Counted from the first letter of the stretch, positions 17,140 through 26,345 are shown. The stretch: DNA of 64,000 nt from CAWDVR01 sp044869805 (GCA_044869805.1 JBIOXV010000172.1:23589-87588); one strand, 5' to 3'. Made by a program: numbers and translations. Notes: generated by a model from the sequence alone, not told the origin.

Positions 17140-19452
17140 ATGCCGGACCCGAGCCGTACCGCGCCGCGTGCGCAGGAGCCCGTCGAGCTGGTGCTGGTCG
17201 GCGCCGGCCACTCGCACGTGCAGGTGCTGCGCTCCTTCGCCATGGAGCCCCCTTCCGGCGCACGGGTCACGCTGGTCGTCGACACGCCGCTCGCCGTCTA
17301 CTCGGGCATGGTGCCGGGCTTCGTGGCCGGCCAGTATCGGGCCGCGGAGCTCGAGATCGACGCCGTGCCGCTGGCGCGGCGGGCCGGCGCGAGGGTGATC
17401 CTGGCGCGCTGCTCGGGGATCGACCCGGTGGCGCGGCGCATCGAGCTCGAGGGACGGCCCGCGATCCCCTACGACCTGGCCTCGCTCGACGTCGGCTCCA
17501 CCGTTGCCGGCCTAGAGCTGCCCGGCGTCGCGGCCCGCGCCATCCCCACGCGGCCGATCGGCCGCTTCGTGGGCCGGGTGGCCGCGGTGGAGGAGGCGGC
17601 GCGGGCCGCGTTCCGGTCGCGGGCGCCCTTTCGGGTGGTGATAGTGGGCGGCGGCGCCGGCGGCGTGGAGCTCGCTGCCACCATCCGCACCCGGCTGGAG
17701 AGCGGGCCGCGCGAGGAAGGCAGCCGCCTGGAGGTCTTCCTGGTCGACGGCGATGCGCGCCTGCTCCCCGGCTATCCCGAGCGCCTGGCGCGCCGCGTCG
17801 AGCGGGCGCTCGCGCGGCGAGGTGTCCAGCTCCTCACCGGCCGCACGGTGCTCGCGGCCGAGGACGGCGCGGTCCTCCTCGACGACGGCTCGCGCCTGCC
17901 TTGCGACGCGCTCCTCTGGGTGACCGGAGCGGCCAGCTTTCCCCTCTTCCAGCCCTCGGGCCTCGCCACCGACTCGCGGGGTTTCGTGCTCACCCGGCCG
18001 ACGCTGCAGGTGATCGGCCACGACGACCTGTTCGCGGCCGGCGACTGCTCCACGCTTGCCGACTACCCCGCCACCCGCAAGGCCGGTGTGTACGCTGTGC
18101 GCCAGGGCCCGGTGCTGACCCGCAACCTGCGCGCCGTCCTGGCCGGCGGCCCGGGCGCGCCGCTCGAGCGCTATCGCCCGCAGACCGATTTCCTGACCCT
18201 CCTCAACCTGGGGGACGGCACCGCCGTGGGCGCCAAGTGGGGCCTCTCCTTCGAGGGCCGCTGGATGATGCGGTGGAAGGACTGGATCGACCGCCGCTTC
18301 ATGCGCCGCTTCCAGATGCTGGCACCCGACGGGGCGCCCGGGCCGGCGCTGGCCACCATGCCGCCGATGGAGGGCGCCATGGAGCCGGTGTGCGGCGGCT
18401 GCGCCGCGAAGCTCTCACAGGACGCCCTGGCGCGCGCCCTCGGACGCCTCGGAGCGTCGCCGGCCGCGCCCGAGGTGGTGCTCGGTCTCGCCGAGGCCGA
18501 CGACGCCGCGGCCTTTCGCACCCCGGGCGGCGAGCTGCTGGTGGCGAGCGTCGACTCCTTCCGCGCCTTCACCGACGACCCCTACCTGGTCGGCCGGGTG
18601 GCGGCGGCCAACGCCGTCTCCGACCTCGAGGCCAAGGGAGTGGCGCCGCGCTGGGCCCTGGCCCTGGTGGCGCTGCCGCTCGCGGCCGGCGAGCGCGAGG
18701 CCGAGGAGACGCTCCTCCAGGTGCTCGCCGGCGCGCGCGCCGCCTTCGACCCGCTGGGCGTGCGCCTGGTGGGCGGCCACACCAGCCGCGCCACCGAGCT
18801 GCAGGTGGGCTTCAGCGTGCAGGGGATCGCGGCCTCGGAAGGCGAGCTGCTGCGCCGGCACGGCCGGCTCGAGGCCGGCCAGGCCCTGGTCCTCACCCGG
18901 CCCCTCGGCACCGGCGTGCTCCTCCACGCCGACATGGCCGGTCGGGCGCGCGGGCCGTGGCTCACGGCCGCCCTCGCCTCGATGCTCACCGGCAACGGCA
19001 CCGCGGCCGGGGTCGCCCGCGAGGCGGGGGCCACGGCCTCGACCGACGTCACCGGCTTCGGCCTCGCCGGCCACTTGGTGGCGATGCTCGCCGGGAGCGG
19101 CCTCGCTGCCCGCCTGGAGCTCGCCTCGCTGCCCGCCCTGCCCGGCGCCCTCGAGCTCCTGGCCCGCGGCGAGCGCAGCACCTTTCACGACGAGAACGCC
19201 CGCCTGCGCCGCGCCCTGGCCATCCCCGCGGCCGCGGCCGGCGACCCGCGCCTCGAGCTGCTGTTCGATCCCCAGACCGCCGGCGGGCTGTTGCTGGCGC
19301 TGCCGGCCGCGGCGGCGCCGGAAGCGGTCTCCCGCCTGCGCGCCGCAGGCTGTCTCCAGGCGGCCGTGATCGGCGACATCACGCCGGGCAGGGCCGACGG
19401 CGCCGTGGCAGAGGTCATCGTCGCGTCCGTGGCTCGGTCCCCTGCTTCCTGA
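17140..19452 (+). CDS. selD: FAD-dependent oxidoreductase fused to selenide, water dikinase SelD
   Basis: A 770-residue fusion. Residues about 1-400 are an NDH-2-like pyridine-nucleotide/FAD oxidoreductase: VLVGAGHSHVQVL, YSGMVPGFVAGQY, VVIVGGGAGGVELA and DLFAAGDC. Residues about 415-770 are SelD, which makes selenophosphate from selenide and ATP. The catalytic loop is CGGCAAK with Cys418, Cys421 and Lys424, then VDSFRAFTDDPYLVGRVAAANAVSD and GGHTSRATE. Such fusions are known from cyanobacteria and others. The ATG at 17140 is preferred over GTG 17104 because a -10 box lies between them. No selA, selB or selU is in the window. Confidence 0.92.
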   Translation: MPDPSRTAPRAQEPVELVLVGAGHSHVQVLRSFAMEPPSGARVTLVVDTPLAVYSGMVPGFVAGQYRAAELEIDAVPLARRAGARVILARCSGIDPVARRIELEGRPAIPYDLASLDVGSTVAGLELPGVAARAIPTRPIGRFVGRVAAVEEAARAAFRSRAPFRVVIVGGGAGGVELAATIRTRLESGPREEGSRLEVFLVDGDARLLPGYPERLARRVERALARRGVQLLTGRTVLAAEDGAVLLDDGSRLPCDALLWVTGAASFPLFQPSGLATDSRGFVLTRPTLQVIGHDDLFAAGDCSTLADYPATRKAGVYAVRQGPVLTRNLRAVLAGGPGAPLERYRPQTDFLTLLNLGDGTAVGAKWGLSFEGRWMMRWKDWIDRRFMRRFQMLAPDGAPGPALATMPPMEGAMEPVCGGCAAKLSQDALARALGRLGASPAAPEVVLGLAEADDAAAFRTPGGELLVASVDSFRAFTDDPYLVGRVAAANAVSDLEAKGVAPRWALALVALPLAAGEREAEETLLQVLAGARAAFDPLGVRLVGGHTSRATELQVGFSVQGIAASEGELLRRHGRLEAGQALVLTRPLGTGVLLHADMAGRARGPWLTAALASMLTGNGTAAGVAREAGATASTDVTGFGLAGHLVAMLAGSGLAARLELASLPALPGALELLARGERSTFHDENARLRRALAIPAAAAGDPRLELLFDPQTAGGLLLALPAAAAPEAVSRLRAAGCLQAAVIGDITPGRADGAVAEVIVASVARSPAS

Positions 19453-19464
19453 TCTCTCGCCGCC

Positions 19465-21948
19465 TCAGTCTCCGCGCAGTGCCTCGAGAGGGCTCGAGCC
19501 CGCCGCCTGCCGCGCCGGGAGGAGGCTCGCCAGCAGGGCCACGGCGGCGACCAGAAGCGCCACCGCGGCGAGCGTCGGGGCGTCGGTGGGGCTGATCCCG
19601 TAGAGCAGAGCCGCGAGCGCGCGGCTGGTGGCCACGGCCAGGGCGAGCCCGGCGCCGATGCCGGCCAGAGCGAGGCCCATCCCCTGGCGCAGCACGAGGC
19701 GCAGGATGTCGCCGCGGGCTGCTCCCACCGCCATGCGGACGCCGATCTCCCGCCGGCGCTGGCCGGCGGTATAGAGCATGAGGCCGTAGATCCCGAGCGC
19801 CGCGAGCCCCAAGCCGATGAAGCCGAGGACGGAGAACAGGACCGCCGCCATGCGAGGCAGGAAAAGGGTGAGCCCGAGGGTGTCCTCGAGAGTCTCGAGG
19901 CGGGCGAGCGCTACCTGGGCATCGACCTCGTGGATCGCCGTGCGCAGACCGCCGAGCGCCGCCCGCGCCTCGCCATGAGTCCTTGCCACGAGCGTCTCCG
20001 AGCCGGTGGTGATCTCGCCGCTCTCGCCCAGATCGCTCCATCGGCCCTGGTCCAGGGCACGCCAGAGAAACGGTCGGGGAGCCTCGCCGAGGGTGCGGTA
20101 CTTGCCGTCCCGCACCACGCCCACCACCTCGTAGATAGCGCCGTAGGGTGCGCCCCCATCGGCCATCCGCAGCCGCTGCCCCAGCGCCTCTCCCTGCGGC
20201 CAGAAGCGTGCCGCGAAGCTCTGGTTGACCACCGCCACGAGAGGTGCGCCCTCACGGTCGCCGGCCTCGAAGCCACGCCCGCGAAGCACCGGGGTGCGCA
20301 GGGTCTCGAAGTAACCGGGGCTCACCAGGGCGCTGTCCACGGCGGGCCACGCTCCGGCCGGCGGCTCGTCCGGCACCGCCGCTACGCGGTCGTAGCGGAT
20401 CTCGACGGTGAGCGGCAAGTGGCTCGCCAGAGCCACGGACTCGATGCCGGGAAGCGAACGCACCCCCTCCGTGAGGCGCGCGAAGAAGTCCTCGGTTTCG
20501 GCGCGCGAGAAACCCTGCAGGCGGGGGGCGACGGTGGCGACGACGACCCCCGAGGGCTCGAAGCCGGGGTCCACGCGATGCGCGTTGGCGAGGCTGCGCG
20601 CCGCCAGCCCGGCGTCTACCAGGAGCACCAGCGACAGCCCCACCTGCGCCACCACCAGCAGGCCGCCGAGCCGGCGCTGGACACGGCCGCCGGCGCTCGC
20701 CCCGCTGCGCAGCATGGTCGCGAGGTCGCCGCGGGCTGCCGTCCAGGAAGGCGCCAGGCCAAAGAGGAGGGTCGACAGGATCGAGGCAGCCAGGGTGAAG
20801 AGCAGGACCCGCCCGTCCAGAGCGAGATCGAGCGCGAGGTCCACCGGCACCGGCAAGCGGAGCGCGGTGAAGGCGCGGTTCGAGGTCCAGGCCAGGCCCA
20901 GCCCGAGGCCACCGCCGAGGATCGCCAGCAGCAGGCTCTCGGCCAGGAGCTGGCGCGCCACGGCTGCCGTGCCGGCACCCAGGGCCCGGCGGGTGGCGAT
21001 CTCGCGCCGCCGCGACAGAGCGCGGGCCAGGACGAGGTTGGCGACGTTGGTGCTGGCGATCAGCAGCACCAGGCCGATCACCCCCATGACGACGCTCGAG
21101 GCGGCGCCCAGCCTGGCGTCGACGCCGGGCAGGATGCGCACCCGGCTGGCCGGCACGGCCAGGAGCCCGCCTGCCGAACCGGGCGGCTGCTCGCCGATAC
21201 GCGGCGCGAGGGCCGCGAGCTCGCCCGTGACCTCCGCCCAGGTCACGCCCGGCTCCCGCCGGCCCATCGCCCACAGCCAGCGGAGCTGGCGGCCGCCTCG
21301 CGGCGCACGCCCGGCGCCGGCGAGGTCGAGCCGTACCCAGACCTCGGGCGCCGCTGCCCGCGCGAGGCCGAAGAACCCGGGAGGAGCGACGCCGACCACC
21401 GTGTGGACCTTGCCGTTGAGGCGGACAGTCTGGCCCAGGACCCGCGGATCGGCGCCGAACCGCCGCCTCCAGGCGAGGTAGCTCAGCACCGCCTCGTCCC
21501 CAGGAGCGCTCTCCGCCGCGCCGGCCGCCGACTCGGCACCGAAGAAACGGCCCAGGGCAGGCTCCAGCCCGAGCGTCGAGAAGTAGCCGGCGGTGGCCCG
21601 CACGCCGAGGACGAGCCGGCTCTCCTCGCCGCGCTCCAGGGCCATGGGCGCATAGCAGTAGGCGAAGAGGGCGCCGAGCCCCCGCACCGCGCCGCCGAGG
21701 TCCAGATACTCGGCCGTCGACAGCGGCGACGCGGCCATGAGCTCGCCCGGCGACGCGGTGTAGATCGCCACCAGCTCCTCCGGTGCCACCACCGGCAGCG
21801 GCCGGAAGAGCGTGGCGTTGACCAGACTGAAGACCGCGGCGTTGAGCCCGATGCCGAGCGCCAGGATGGCCACCGCCGCCGCGGCAAAGCCAGGGCTCGC
21901 ACGGAGCTGGCGGACGGCGCAGCGCAGGTCGTGTGCGAGGAGGGTCAT
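19465..21948 (-). CDS. ADOP-type MacB/FtsX-like permease
   Basis: An 827-residue integral membrane protein. It starts LRCAVRQLRASPGFAAAAV and LALGIGLNAAVFSLVNATLF, the typical N-terminus of the acidobacterial duplicated orphan permease family (TIGR03434). It holds two MacB-PCD/FtsX units: a periplasmic domain and a membrane block near residues 280-420 (ALGAGTAAVARQLLAESLLL), then a second periplasmic domain and a membrane block at the C-terminus (GVRMAVGAARGDILRLVL). No ABC ATPase gene lies next to it, which is the 'orphan' feature. The transported substrate is unknown. It is convergent with the selD fusion, 12 bp away. Confidence 0.9.
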   Translation of the reverse strand: MTLLAHDLRCAVRQLRASPGFAAAAVAILALGIGLNAAVFSLVNATLFRPLPVVAPEELVAIYTASPGELMAASPLSTAEYLDLGGAVRGLGALFAYCYAPMALERGEESRLVLGVRATAGYFSTLGLEPALGRFFGAESAAGAAESAPGDEAVLSYLAWRRRFGADPRVLGQTVRLNGKVHTVVGVAPPGFFGLARAAAPEVWVRLDLAGAGRAPRGGRQLRWLWAMGRREPGVTWAEVTGELAALAPRIGEQPPGSAGGLLAVPASRVRILPGVDARLGAASSVVMGVIGLVLLIASTNVANLVLARALSRRREIATRRALGAGTAAVARQLLAESLLLAILGGGLGLGLAWTSNRAFTALRLPVPVDLALDLALDGRVLLFTLAASILSTLLFGLAPSWTAARGDLATMLRSGASAGGRVQRRLGGLLVVAQVGLSLVLLVDAGLAARSLANAHRVDPGFEPSGVVVATVAPRLQGFSRAETEDFFARLTEGVRSLPGIESVALASHLPLTVEIRYDRVAAVPDEPPAGAWPAVDSALVSPGYFETLRTPVLRGRGFEAGDREGAPLVAVVNQSFAARFWPQGEALGQRLRMADGGAPYGAIYEVVGVVRDGKYRTLGEAPRPFLWRALDQGRWSDLGESGEITTGSETLVARTHGEARAALGGLRTAIHEVDAQVALARLETLEDTLGLTLFLPRMAAVLFSVLGFIGLGLAALGIYGLMLYTAGQRRREIGVRMAVGAARGDILRLVLRQGMGLALAGIGAGLALAVATSRALAALLYGISPTDAPTLAAVALLVAAVALLASLLPARQAAGSSPLEALRGD

Positions 21949-21997
21949 CGCGGATGCGCCCCCGCGGCAGGGGCAGTGGCCTGAGCTCAGCGCGCCC

Positions 21998-22720
21998 TCA
22001 GGCGAGGGCGTGGAAGACCTTCTGCACGTCGTCGTCCTGCTCCAGCCGGTCGACCAGCTTCAGCACCTCGGTCGCCTTGTCCTCGGGCAGCTCGACGGGA
22101 GTCTGCGGGACGTACTCGGACTCCGCCGAGAGCGGCGTGATGCCGCGGTCCTCGAGGCCCTTCTGCAGATGGCCGAAGTCGGCGAAGGCACAGCGCAGCA
22201 CGAGCTGCGGCTCGCCCTTTTCGCCCGTCGACTCGCCCAGCTCCTCGAGCCCGTGGTCGATCAGCTCGAGCTCCAGCTCCTCGGCGTCGAGGCCGGCCGG
22301 GTTCAAGCGGAAGGCTCCCATGCGCTTGAACAGGAAGCTCACGCTGCCGCTGTTGCCGAGGTTGCCGTTCCCCTTGTTGAAGTGCATCCGCAGGTTGGAG
22401 ACGGTGCGCGTCGGGTTGTCGGTGGCGGTCTCGACCAGGATGGGAACGCCGTGGGGGCCGTAGCCCTCGTAGAGGACCTCCTGGTAGTTCTCCGCTTCCT
22501 TGCCCGCGGCGCGCTTGATCGCCGCCTCGACCTTGTCTTTCGGCATGTTGACGGCGCGCGCGTTCTGCACCACGCGCCGCAGCATGGGGTTCGCGGCCGG
22601 GTCAGGGCCGCCCGCCTTGACGGCGATGGTGATGTCCTTGCCGATCCTGGCGAACTGCTTCGCCATGCGGTCCCAGCGGGCGAACATCACGTGCTTGCGG
22701 GTTTCGAAGATACGTCCCAT
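21998..22720 (-). CDS. YebC/PmpR family protein
   Basis: The 240-residue protein follows the YebC family throughout: early RKHVMFARWDRMAKQFARIGKDI, then GGPDPAANPMLRRVVQNARAVNMPKD, YEGYGPHGVPILVE and NSGSVSFLFKRMG. The family was described as transcriptional regulators; recent work links some members to relief of ribosome stalling. The start ATG 22720 matches the family start. It lies 49 bp upstream of the ADOP gene on the same strand. Confidence 0.93.
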   Translation of the reverse strand: MGRIFETRKHVMFARWDRMAKQFARIGKDITIAVKAGGPDPAANPMLRRVVQNARAVNMPKDKVEAAIKRAAGKEAENYQEVLYEGYGPHGVPILVETATDNPTRTVSNLRMHFNKGNGNLGNSGSVSFLFKRMGAFRLNPAGLDAEELELELIDHGLEELGESTGEKGEPQLVLRCAFADFGHLQKGLEDRGITPLSAESEYVPQTPVELPEDKATEVLKLVDRLEQDDDVQKVFHALA

Positions 22721-22821
22721 GGTCTGTCCGCGGAGATGGAGGTCCAGGAAGTCCAGAGTGGAGCCGCCCGGGAGCGCCGGGCTGCGGTTTGAAGGCGACG
22801 GGCCTTTGTTGCGGGCCGAAT

Positions 22822-23898
22822 CTAGCTTGAGGGCGGAGGTGGAGTAAAGGGTTCGCCCTCGGCGCCCAGCTCCCGCCGCCGGGCCTCGGCCGGCAGCTCG
22901 GCGAGGCGACGCACCCGGGCGAAGAAGCGACCGAGGTCGCCGGCCTCGCTCGAGAGCAGGGCCTCGAAGCCGGGCACCAGCTCGTGATAAGCGCTGAACG
23001 AGGCGAGCCGAGCGTTGTTGAGGCCGCTCTCGAACCATCCCGCGTACGGCGATCTGCCCCACTCCGCGGCCTTCCGCAGGTGCTCCGCCCTGAGCTCGGC
23101 CAGCACCTCCGCCTTGCGGCGGCGTTTCCAGTCGTCGGCTTCGGCCGCGGCGTAGACGGCGGCCAGCCGCAGTCGCGCCCCCGCCACCAGGCGGGCGACC
23201 TCGGCCTCGTGGGACCGCCCGGCACGGTAGGCCGCGACCTCTTCGCCCCGCCCCCGGGCGGCGAGCCAGCGCTCCACCCCCGCCTGCTCCACGGCGGTGG
23301 CGAAGGACTCGTTGAAGGCGGTGTCGTCGCGCACGTAGACCACCTGGTGCGCGAGCTCGTGGAAGAGCAGGCCGGCGAGGTCGGCATCGGGCAGGGCGAG
23401 GAAGGTGTTGAGCACCGGGTCGTCGAGCCAGCCCAGAGTCGAGAAGGCTGCCACGCCGCCGATATCCACGTCGTGGCCCTGATCGCGCCAGCGCGCCGCG
23501 AAGCGCTCGGCCGCCTGGCGCGAGAAGTAGCCGCGGTAGGTCACGCAGCCGGCGATGGGGAAGCACCACTGCCGCGGCTCGAGCGCCAGCTCCGGCGCCA
23601 CCACCACCGTCCAGGTCGAGTAGGGTCGGCCGAGGTCGGCGTAGGAACGGTAGCTGCCGTTGTCCGGCAGCGCCAGCGCCTCGACCGCGAACTCCCGCAT
23701 CTCCTGCACCACCTGGAGCCGGCCGCGCAGCTCGGCGTCGACGGCGGGGTCGGCGAGCAGGCGCGCGATCGAGCGCCGCTTGCAGACGATCTCCAGGCCG
23801 CCTCGCACCGCCTGCGCGTAGTAGCCCACGCTGCTGCAGGCGCCGGCCAGGCCGAGGCAGGCGGCGACCACCAGGACGCGGGCGAAGCGTCGGCGCAC
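22822..23898 (-). CDS. Putative aminopeptidase lipoprotein (Aminopep, PF10023-like)
   Basis: A 358-residue predicted lipoprotein (lipobox LAGAC, Cys21). The metalloprotease motif is HELAH (His180, Glu181, His184), with a probable third ligand at Glu197 in FNESFA. Other family blocks are YYAQAVRGGLEIV, RPYSTWTVVVAPEL and CVTYRGYFS. Proteins of this type are annotated as putative aminopeptidases on sequence grounds only. It would act in the periplasm or outer membrane. The start ATG at 23898 gives a clean signal peptide. Confidence 0.88.
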   Translation of the reverse strand: MRRRFARVLVVAACLGLAGACSSVGYYAQAVRGGLEIVCKRRSIARLLADPAVDAELRGRLQVVQEMREFAVEALALPDNGSYRSYADLGRPYSTWTVVVAPELALEPRQWCFPIAGCVTYRGYFSRQAAERFAARWRDQGHDVDIGGVAAFSTLGWLDDPVLNTFLALPDADLAGLLFHELAHQVVYVRDDTAFNESFATAVEQAGVERWLAARGRGEEVAAYRAGRSHEAEVARLVAGARLRLAAVYAAAEADDWKRRRKAEVLAELRAEHLRKAAEWGRSPYAGWFESGLNNARLASFSAYHELVPGFEALLSSEAGDLGRFFARVRRLAELPAEARRRELGAEGEPFTPPPPSS

Positions 23899-23932
23899 GT
23901 GGCCGACTCTATCCGCAGCGGGCCTACCAACA

Positions 23933-24037
23933 CGGCCGGGACAAGCCCGGCCGCTTCGTCCGGAAGGGGCACGGCTCCGGGGTAGCGGCCGGACCTGTGC
24001 CGGCCTTCCTGCACCTCCAGGCCGGCCTTCAGTCAGG
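23933..24037. repeat. Cluster of three GC-rich hairpins between two protease genes
   Basis: A perfect 8-bp stem at 23933-23953 has loop ACAAG. A 6-bp stem spans 23987-24005. A 7-bp stem at about 24022-24041 contains the TGA stop codon of the upstream gene. The first has the same loop (ACAAG) as one hairpin in the 11774 element. They may terminate or attenuate transcription between the genes, but none has a T tract. Confidence 0.45.
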
Positions 24038-24781
24038 CCGGAACAGCTCCGCGGGTGCGTGGACCAACCCGGCGGCGCTCGTCCCCGGATGGCTCGCCAG
24101 GTATTCCTCGACCAGCCGGAAGCCCAGCGCGTAGCCGGTCCAGCGCGGCAGGGCCGGGTCGGTGCCGAAGAACCAGGCGCCGAAGTCGAAGGTCGTGGAG
24201 TCGAAGAGCGGCCGCGCCTGGGCCATGTAGTGCGGGATCGAGGCTTCGGAGAGGGCGCTGGACCACGGCGGGATCGGTGCGCCCAGGAGCTCCACCGCGA
24301 AATGGTCCGCCATTCCCTCGGAGATCATGGCCTCGAGCAGCGTCACCCCGTAGCCCGGGCCTCGCCAACGCGCTGCATGGTGCAGCTCGTGGGCGGCGAG
24401 CGGCGGCAGGCGATCGGGCAGCACCTGGGCCAGCGCCGGGAAGGCTGGGTCGGCCACGATCTCGATGGTGAAGGCATTGGGCGTGTAACCGCCGAGACCG
24501 TAGCCGGGGATGGAGCGCGCCCGGTCCGGCGACACCAGGAAGGTGACGCCCCCGACCGGGATCGCCCTCGCGGCGGTCTCGAAGGTGGAGATCAGAAGAC
24601 CCCGGATCGCCGGCTCGACCGCCGCGAGCTGGCCGTTGGGGTCGACGACGACGATCGAGCTAGAGCCCGGCGGGTCGCCTGGCTCGGAGGGCGAGCGGCG
24701 GTCGCAGGCCGCGGCGGCGAGCCAGACGCCGGTGATCCAAAGGGCGGCGAGCGAGGCGAAGGCGGGAGCGCGGCGCTGCAT
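24029..24781 (-). CDS. DUF2268-like predicted zinc protease lipoprotein
   Basis: The 250-residue protein has a lipoprotein signal (AAAAC, Cys26) and the zinc motif HELHH (His131, Glu132, His135), followed by a downstream Glu155 in MISEGMADHFAVELLG. This layout matches DUF2268-type predicted Zn-dependent proteases. The start is ATG at 24781, with GGAGGG about 6 nt upstream. Substrate and role are unknown. It lies next to two other metallopeptidase genes. Confidence 0.75.
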   Translation of the reverse strand: MQRRAPAFASLAALWITGVWLAAAACDRRSPSEPGDPPGSSSIVVVDPNGQLAAVEPAIRGLLISTFETAARAIPVGGVTFLVSPDRARSIPGYGLGGYTPNAFTIEIVADPAFPALAQVLPDRLPPLAAHELHHAARWRGPGYGVTLLEAMISEGMADHFAVELLGAPIPPWSSALSEASIPHYMAQARPLFDSTTFDFGAWFFGTDPALPRWTGYALGFRLVEEYLASHPGTSAAGLVHAPAELFRPD

Positions 24782-24827
24782 ACGGGCCCTCCTTCGGAAA
24801 AACGGCGGTCGATCTGGTAAGCGACGC

Positions 24828-24858
24828 TTGCAAGTCCTCTGCCGCCGGGTGCTAGCCT
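24828..24858 (+). promoter_or_regulatory. Putative promoter of the M64 peptidase gene
   Basis: TTGCAA (24828-24833), a 19-bp spacer and TAGCCT (24853-24858) lie about 50 bp upstream of the chosen ATG at 24909. The -10 is the same TAGCCT seen before pilM. The spacer is longer than ideal. Confidence 0.3.
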
Positions 24859-24908
24859 GCGCTCCTACTCATGCCCCCCTACCCATGCGTCTCGAGAAGG
24901 AGCTCCCG

Positions 24909-26345
24909 ATGAAGGCGCCAGCCGCCGCCCGGCTCATCGCCGCGGCCTGCTTCCTCTGTTCTTCGGCCCTCGCCGCCGACGGCCCCCCGGCCGCCGCCGC
25001 CACTGCGCCGCCGCGCACTCTGCGGCTCGACTACGTACACGCGGGCAACGCCGGCGAGGAGCGTTTCGCGCTTGAGCGCGTGGTGCTCGAGCCGCTCGCC
25101 TGGCCGGGCAATCCCCGCCGGCCGTTCGACGACACCAACCTCGGCCCCTATCGCTTCGAGGTGATCGACGGCGAGACTGGCCGCCCTCTCTACTCGCGCG
25201 GCTTCGCCTCGATCTTCGGCGAGTGGCAGACCACGGCCGAGGCCAAGGAGCTGTGGCGGGCGTTCTCCGAGTCGGTGCGCTTCCCGGCGCCCGAGAAGCC
25301 GGTGCGGATGATCCTCAAGAAGCGCGATGCCGGCCAGGCCTTCGTCGAGGTGGCGAGCTTCGCGATCGATCCCGCGAGCCCGTTCATCGACCGCTCGGCG
25401 CCGCCGGCCCCGGGGCCGGTGCTCGAGATCCAGAAGAGCGGCGACCCGGCCGGCAAGGTGGACCTGCTGCTGCTCGGCGACGGCTACACGACGGCCGAGC
25501 AGGGCAAGTTCGAGCGCGACGCCCGCCGCCTGGCCGAGGTGCTGTTCTCGCACTCTCCGTTCAAGGAGCACCGCGGCGACTTCAACGTCTGGGCGCTGGC
25601 GCCGGCCGCGGCCGAGAGCGGCGTCTCGCGCCCCTCGACCGGCGTCCACCTGCGCTCGCCGCTCGGCGCCACCTACGACGCCTTCGGCTCCGAGCGCTAC
25701 GTGCTCTCCTTCGACAACCGCGCCTTCCGCGACGTCGCCGCCTTCGCGCCCCACGACTTCGTGGAGATCCTGGTCAACGGCGCCACCTACGGCGGCGGCG
25801 GCATCTTCCAGCTCTACGGCACGGTGGCGGCCGACAGCGCCTGGGCGCCCTACATCTTCGTGCACGAGTTCGGGCACCACTTCGCCGCCCTGGCGGACGA
25901 GTACTACACCTCGCCCGTGGCCTACGAGCCGAAGGGGGACACGGCGCGCGTCGAGCCCTGGGAGAAGAACGTCACGGCCGACCCCCGGGCCGCGAAGTGG
26001 AGCGATCTCGCGAGCCCCGGCGTGCCGCTCGCCACGCCGTGGCGGAAGGCCGAGTTCGAGGCCTTCCAGCGCGACGTCCAGGCCCGGCGCCGGGCGATCC
26101 GCGCCGCGCGCCGGCCGGAGGCCGAGATGGACGCCCTGTTCCGCGAGGAGCAGGCCCACGCCACCCGCCTGCTGGGCAGCGACGAGCACTCCGGCAAGGT
26201 GGGCGCCTTCGAAGGCGCCTCCTACGAGGCGCAGGGCCTCTACCGGCCGCAGGAGGACTGCACCATGTTCACCCGCGACGAGGTGGGCTTCTGCGCCGTG
26301 TGCCGGCGGGCGATCGAAGAGGTGATCGACCTGTACACGAAGTAG
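24909..26345 (+). CDS. Secreted M64-family metallopeptidase (IgA peptidase-like)
   Basis: A 478-residue protein with a signal peptide (LIAAACFLCSSALA), an M64 N-terminal beta domain (about residues 35-170) and the peptidase domain. Key blocks are KVDLLLLGDGYTTAEQGKF and the zinc site HEFGHHFAALADEYY (His319, Glu320, His323, Asp330). The C-terminal region has DCTMFTRDEVGFCAVC. M64 is named after a Clostridium IgA peptidase, but in a probably free-living organism the substrate is unknown. The ATG at 24909 is chosen because AGAAGGAG lies 7 nt upstream; ATG 24885 is an alternative. Its 3' end overlaps the opposite-strand gene by 106 bp. Confidence 0.9.
   Translation: MKAPAAARLIAAACFLCSSALAADGPPAAAATAPPRTLRLDYVHAGNAGEERFALERVVLEPLAWPGNPRRPFDDTNLGPYRFEVIDGETGRPLYSRGFASIFGEWQTTAEAKELWRAFSESVRFPAPEKPVRMILKKRDAGQAFVEVASFAIDPASPFIDRSAPPAPGPVLEIQKSGDPAGKVDLLLLGDGYTTAEQGKFERDARRLAEVLFSHSPFKEHRGDFNVWALAPAAAESGVSRPSTGVHLRSPLGATYDAFGSERYVLSFDNRAFRDVAAFAPHDFVEILVNGATYGGGGIFQLYGTVAADSAWAPYIFVHEFGHHFAALADEYYTSPVAYEPKGDTARVEPWEKNVTADPRAAKWSDLASPGVPLATPWRKAEFEAFQRDVQARRRAIRAARRPEAEMDALFREEQAHATRLLGSDEHSGKVGAFEGASYEAQGLYRPQEDCTMFTRDEVGFCAVCRRAIEEVIDLYTK

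Noticed and set aside
17140..19452. Possible selenocysteine in SelD
   Set aside because: The catalytic position is a TGC cysteine codon (Cys418) and no in-frame TGA is present.
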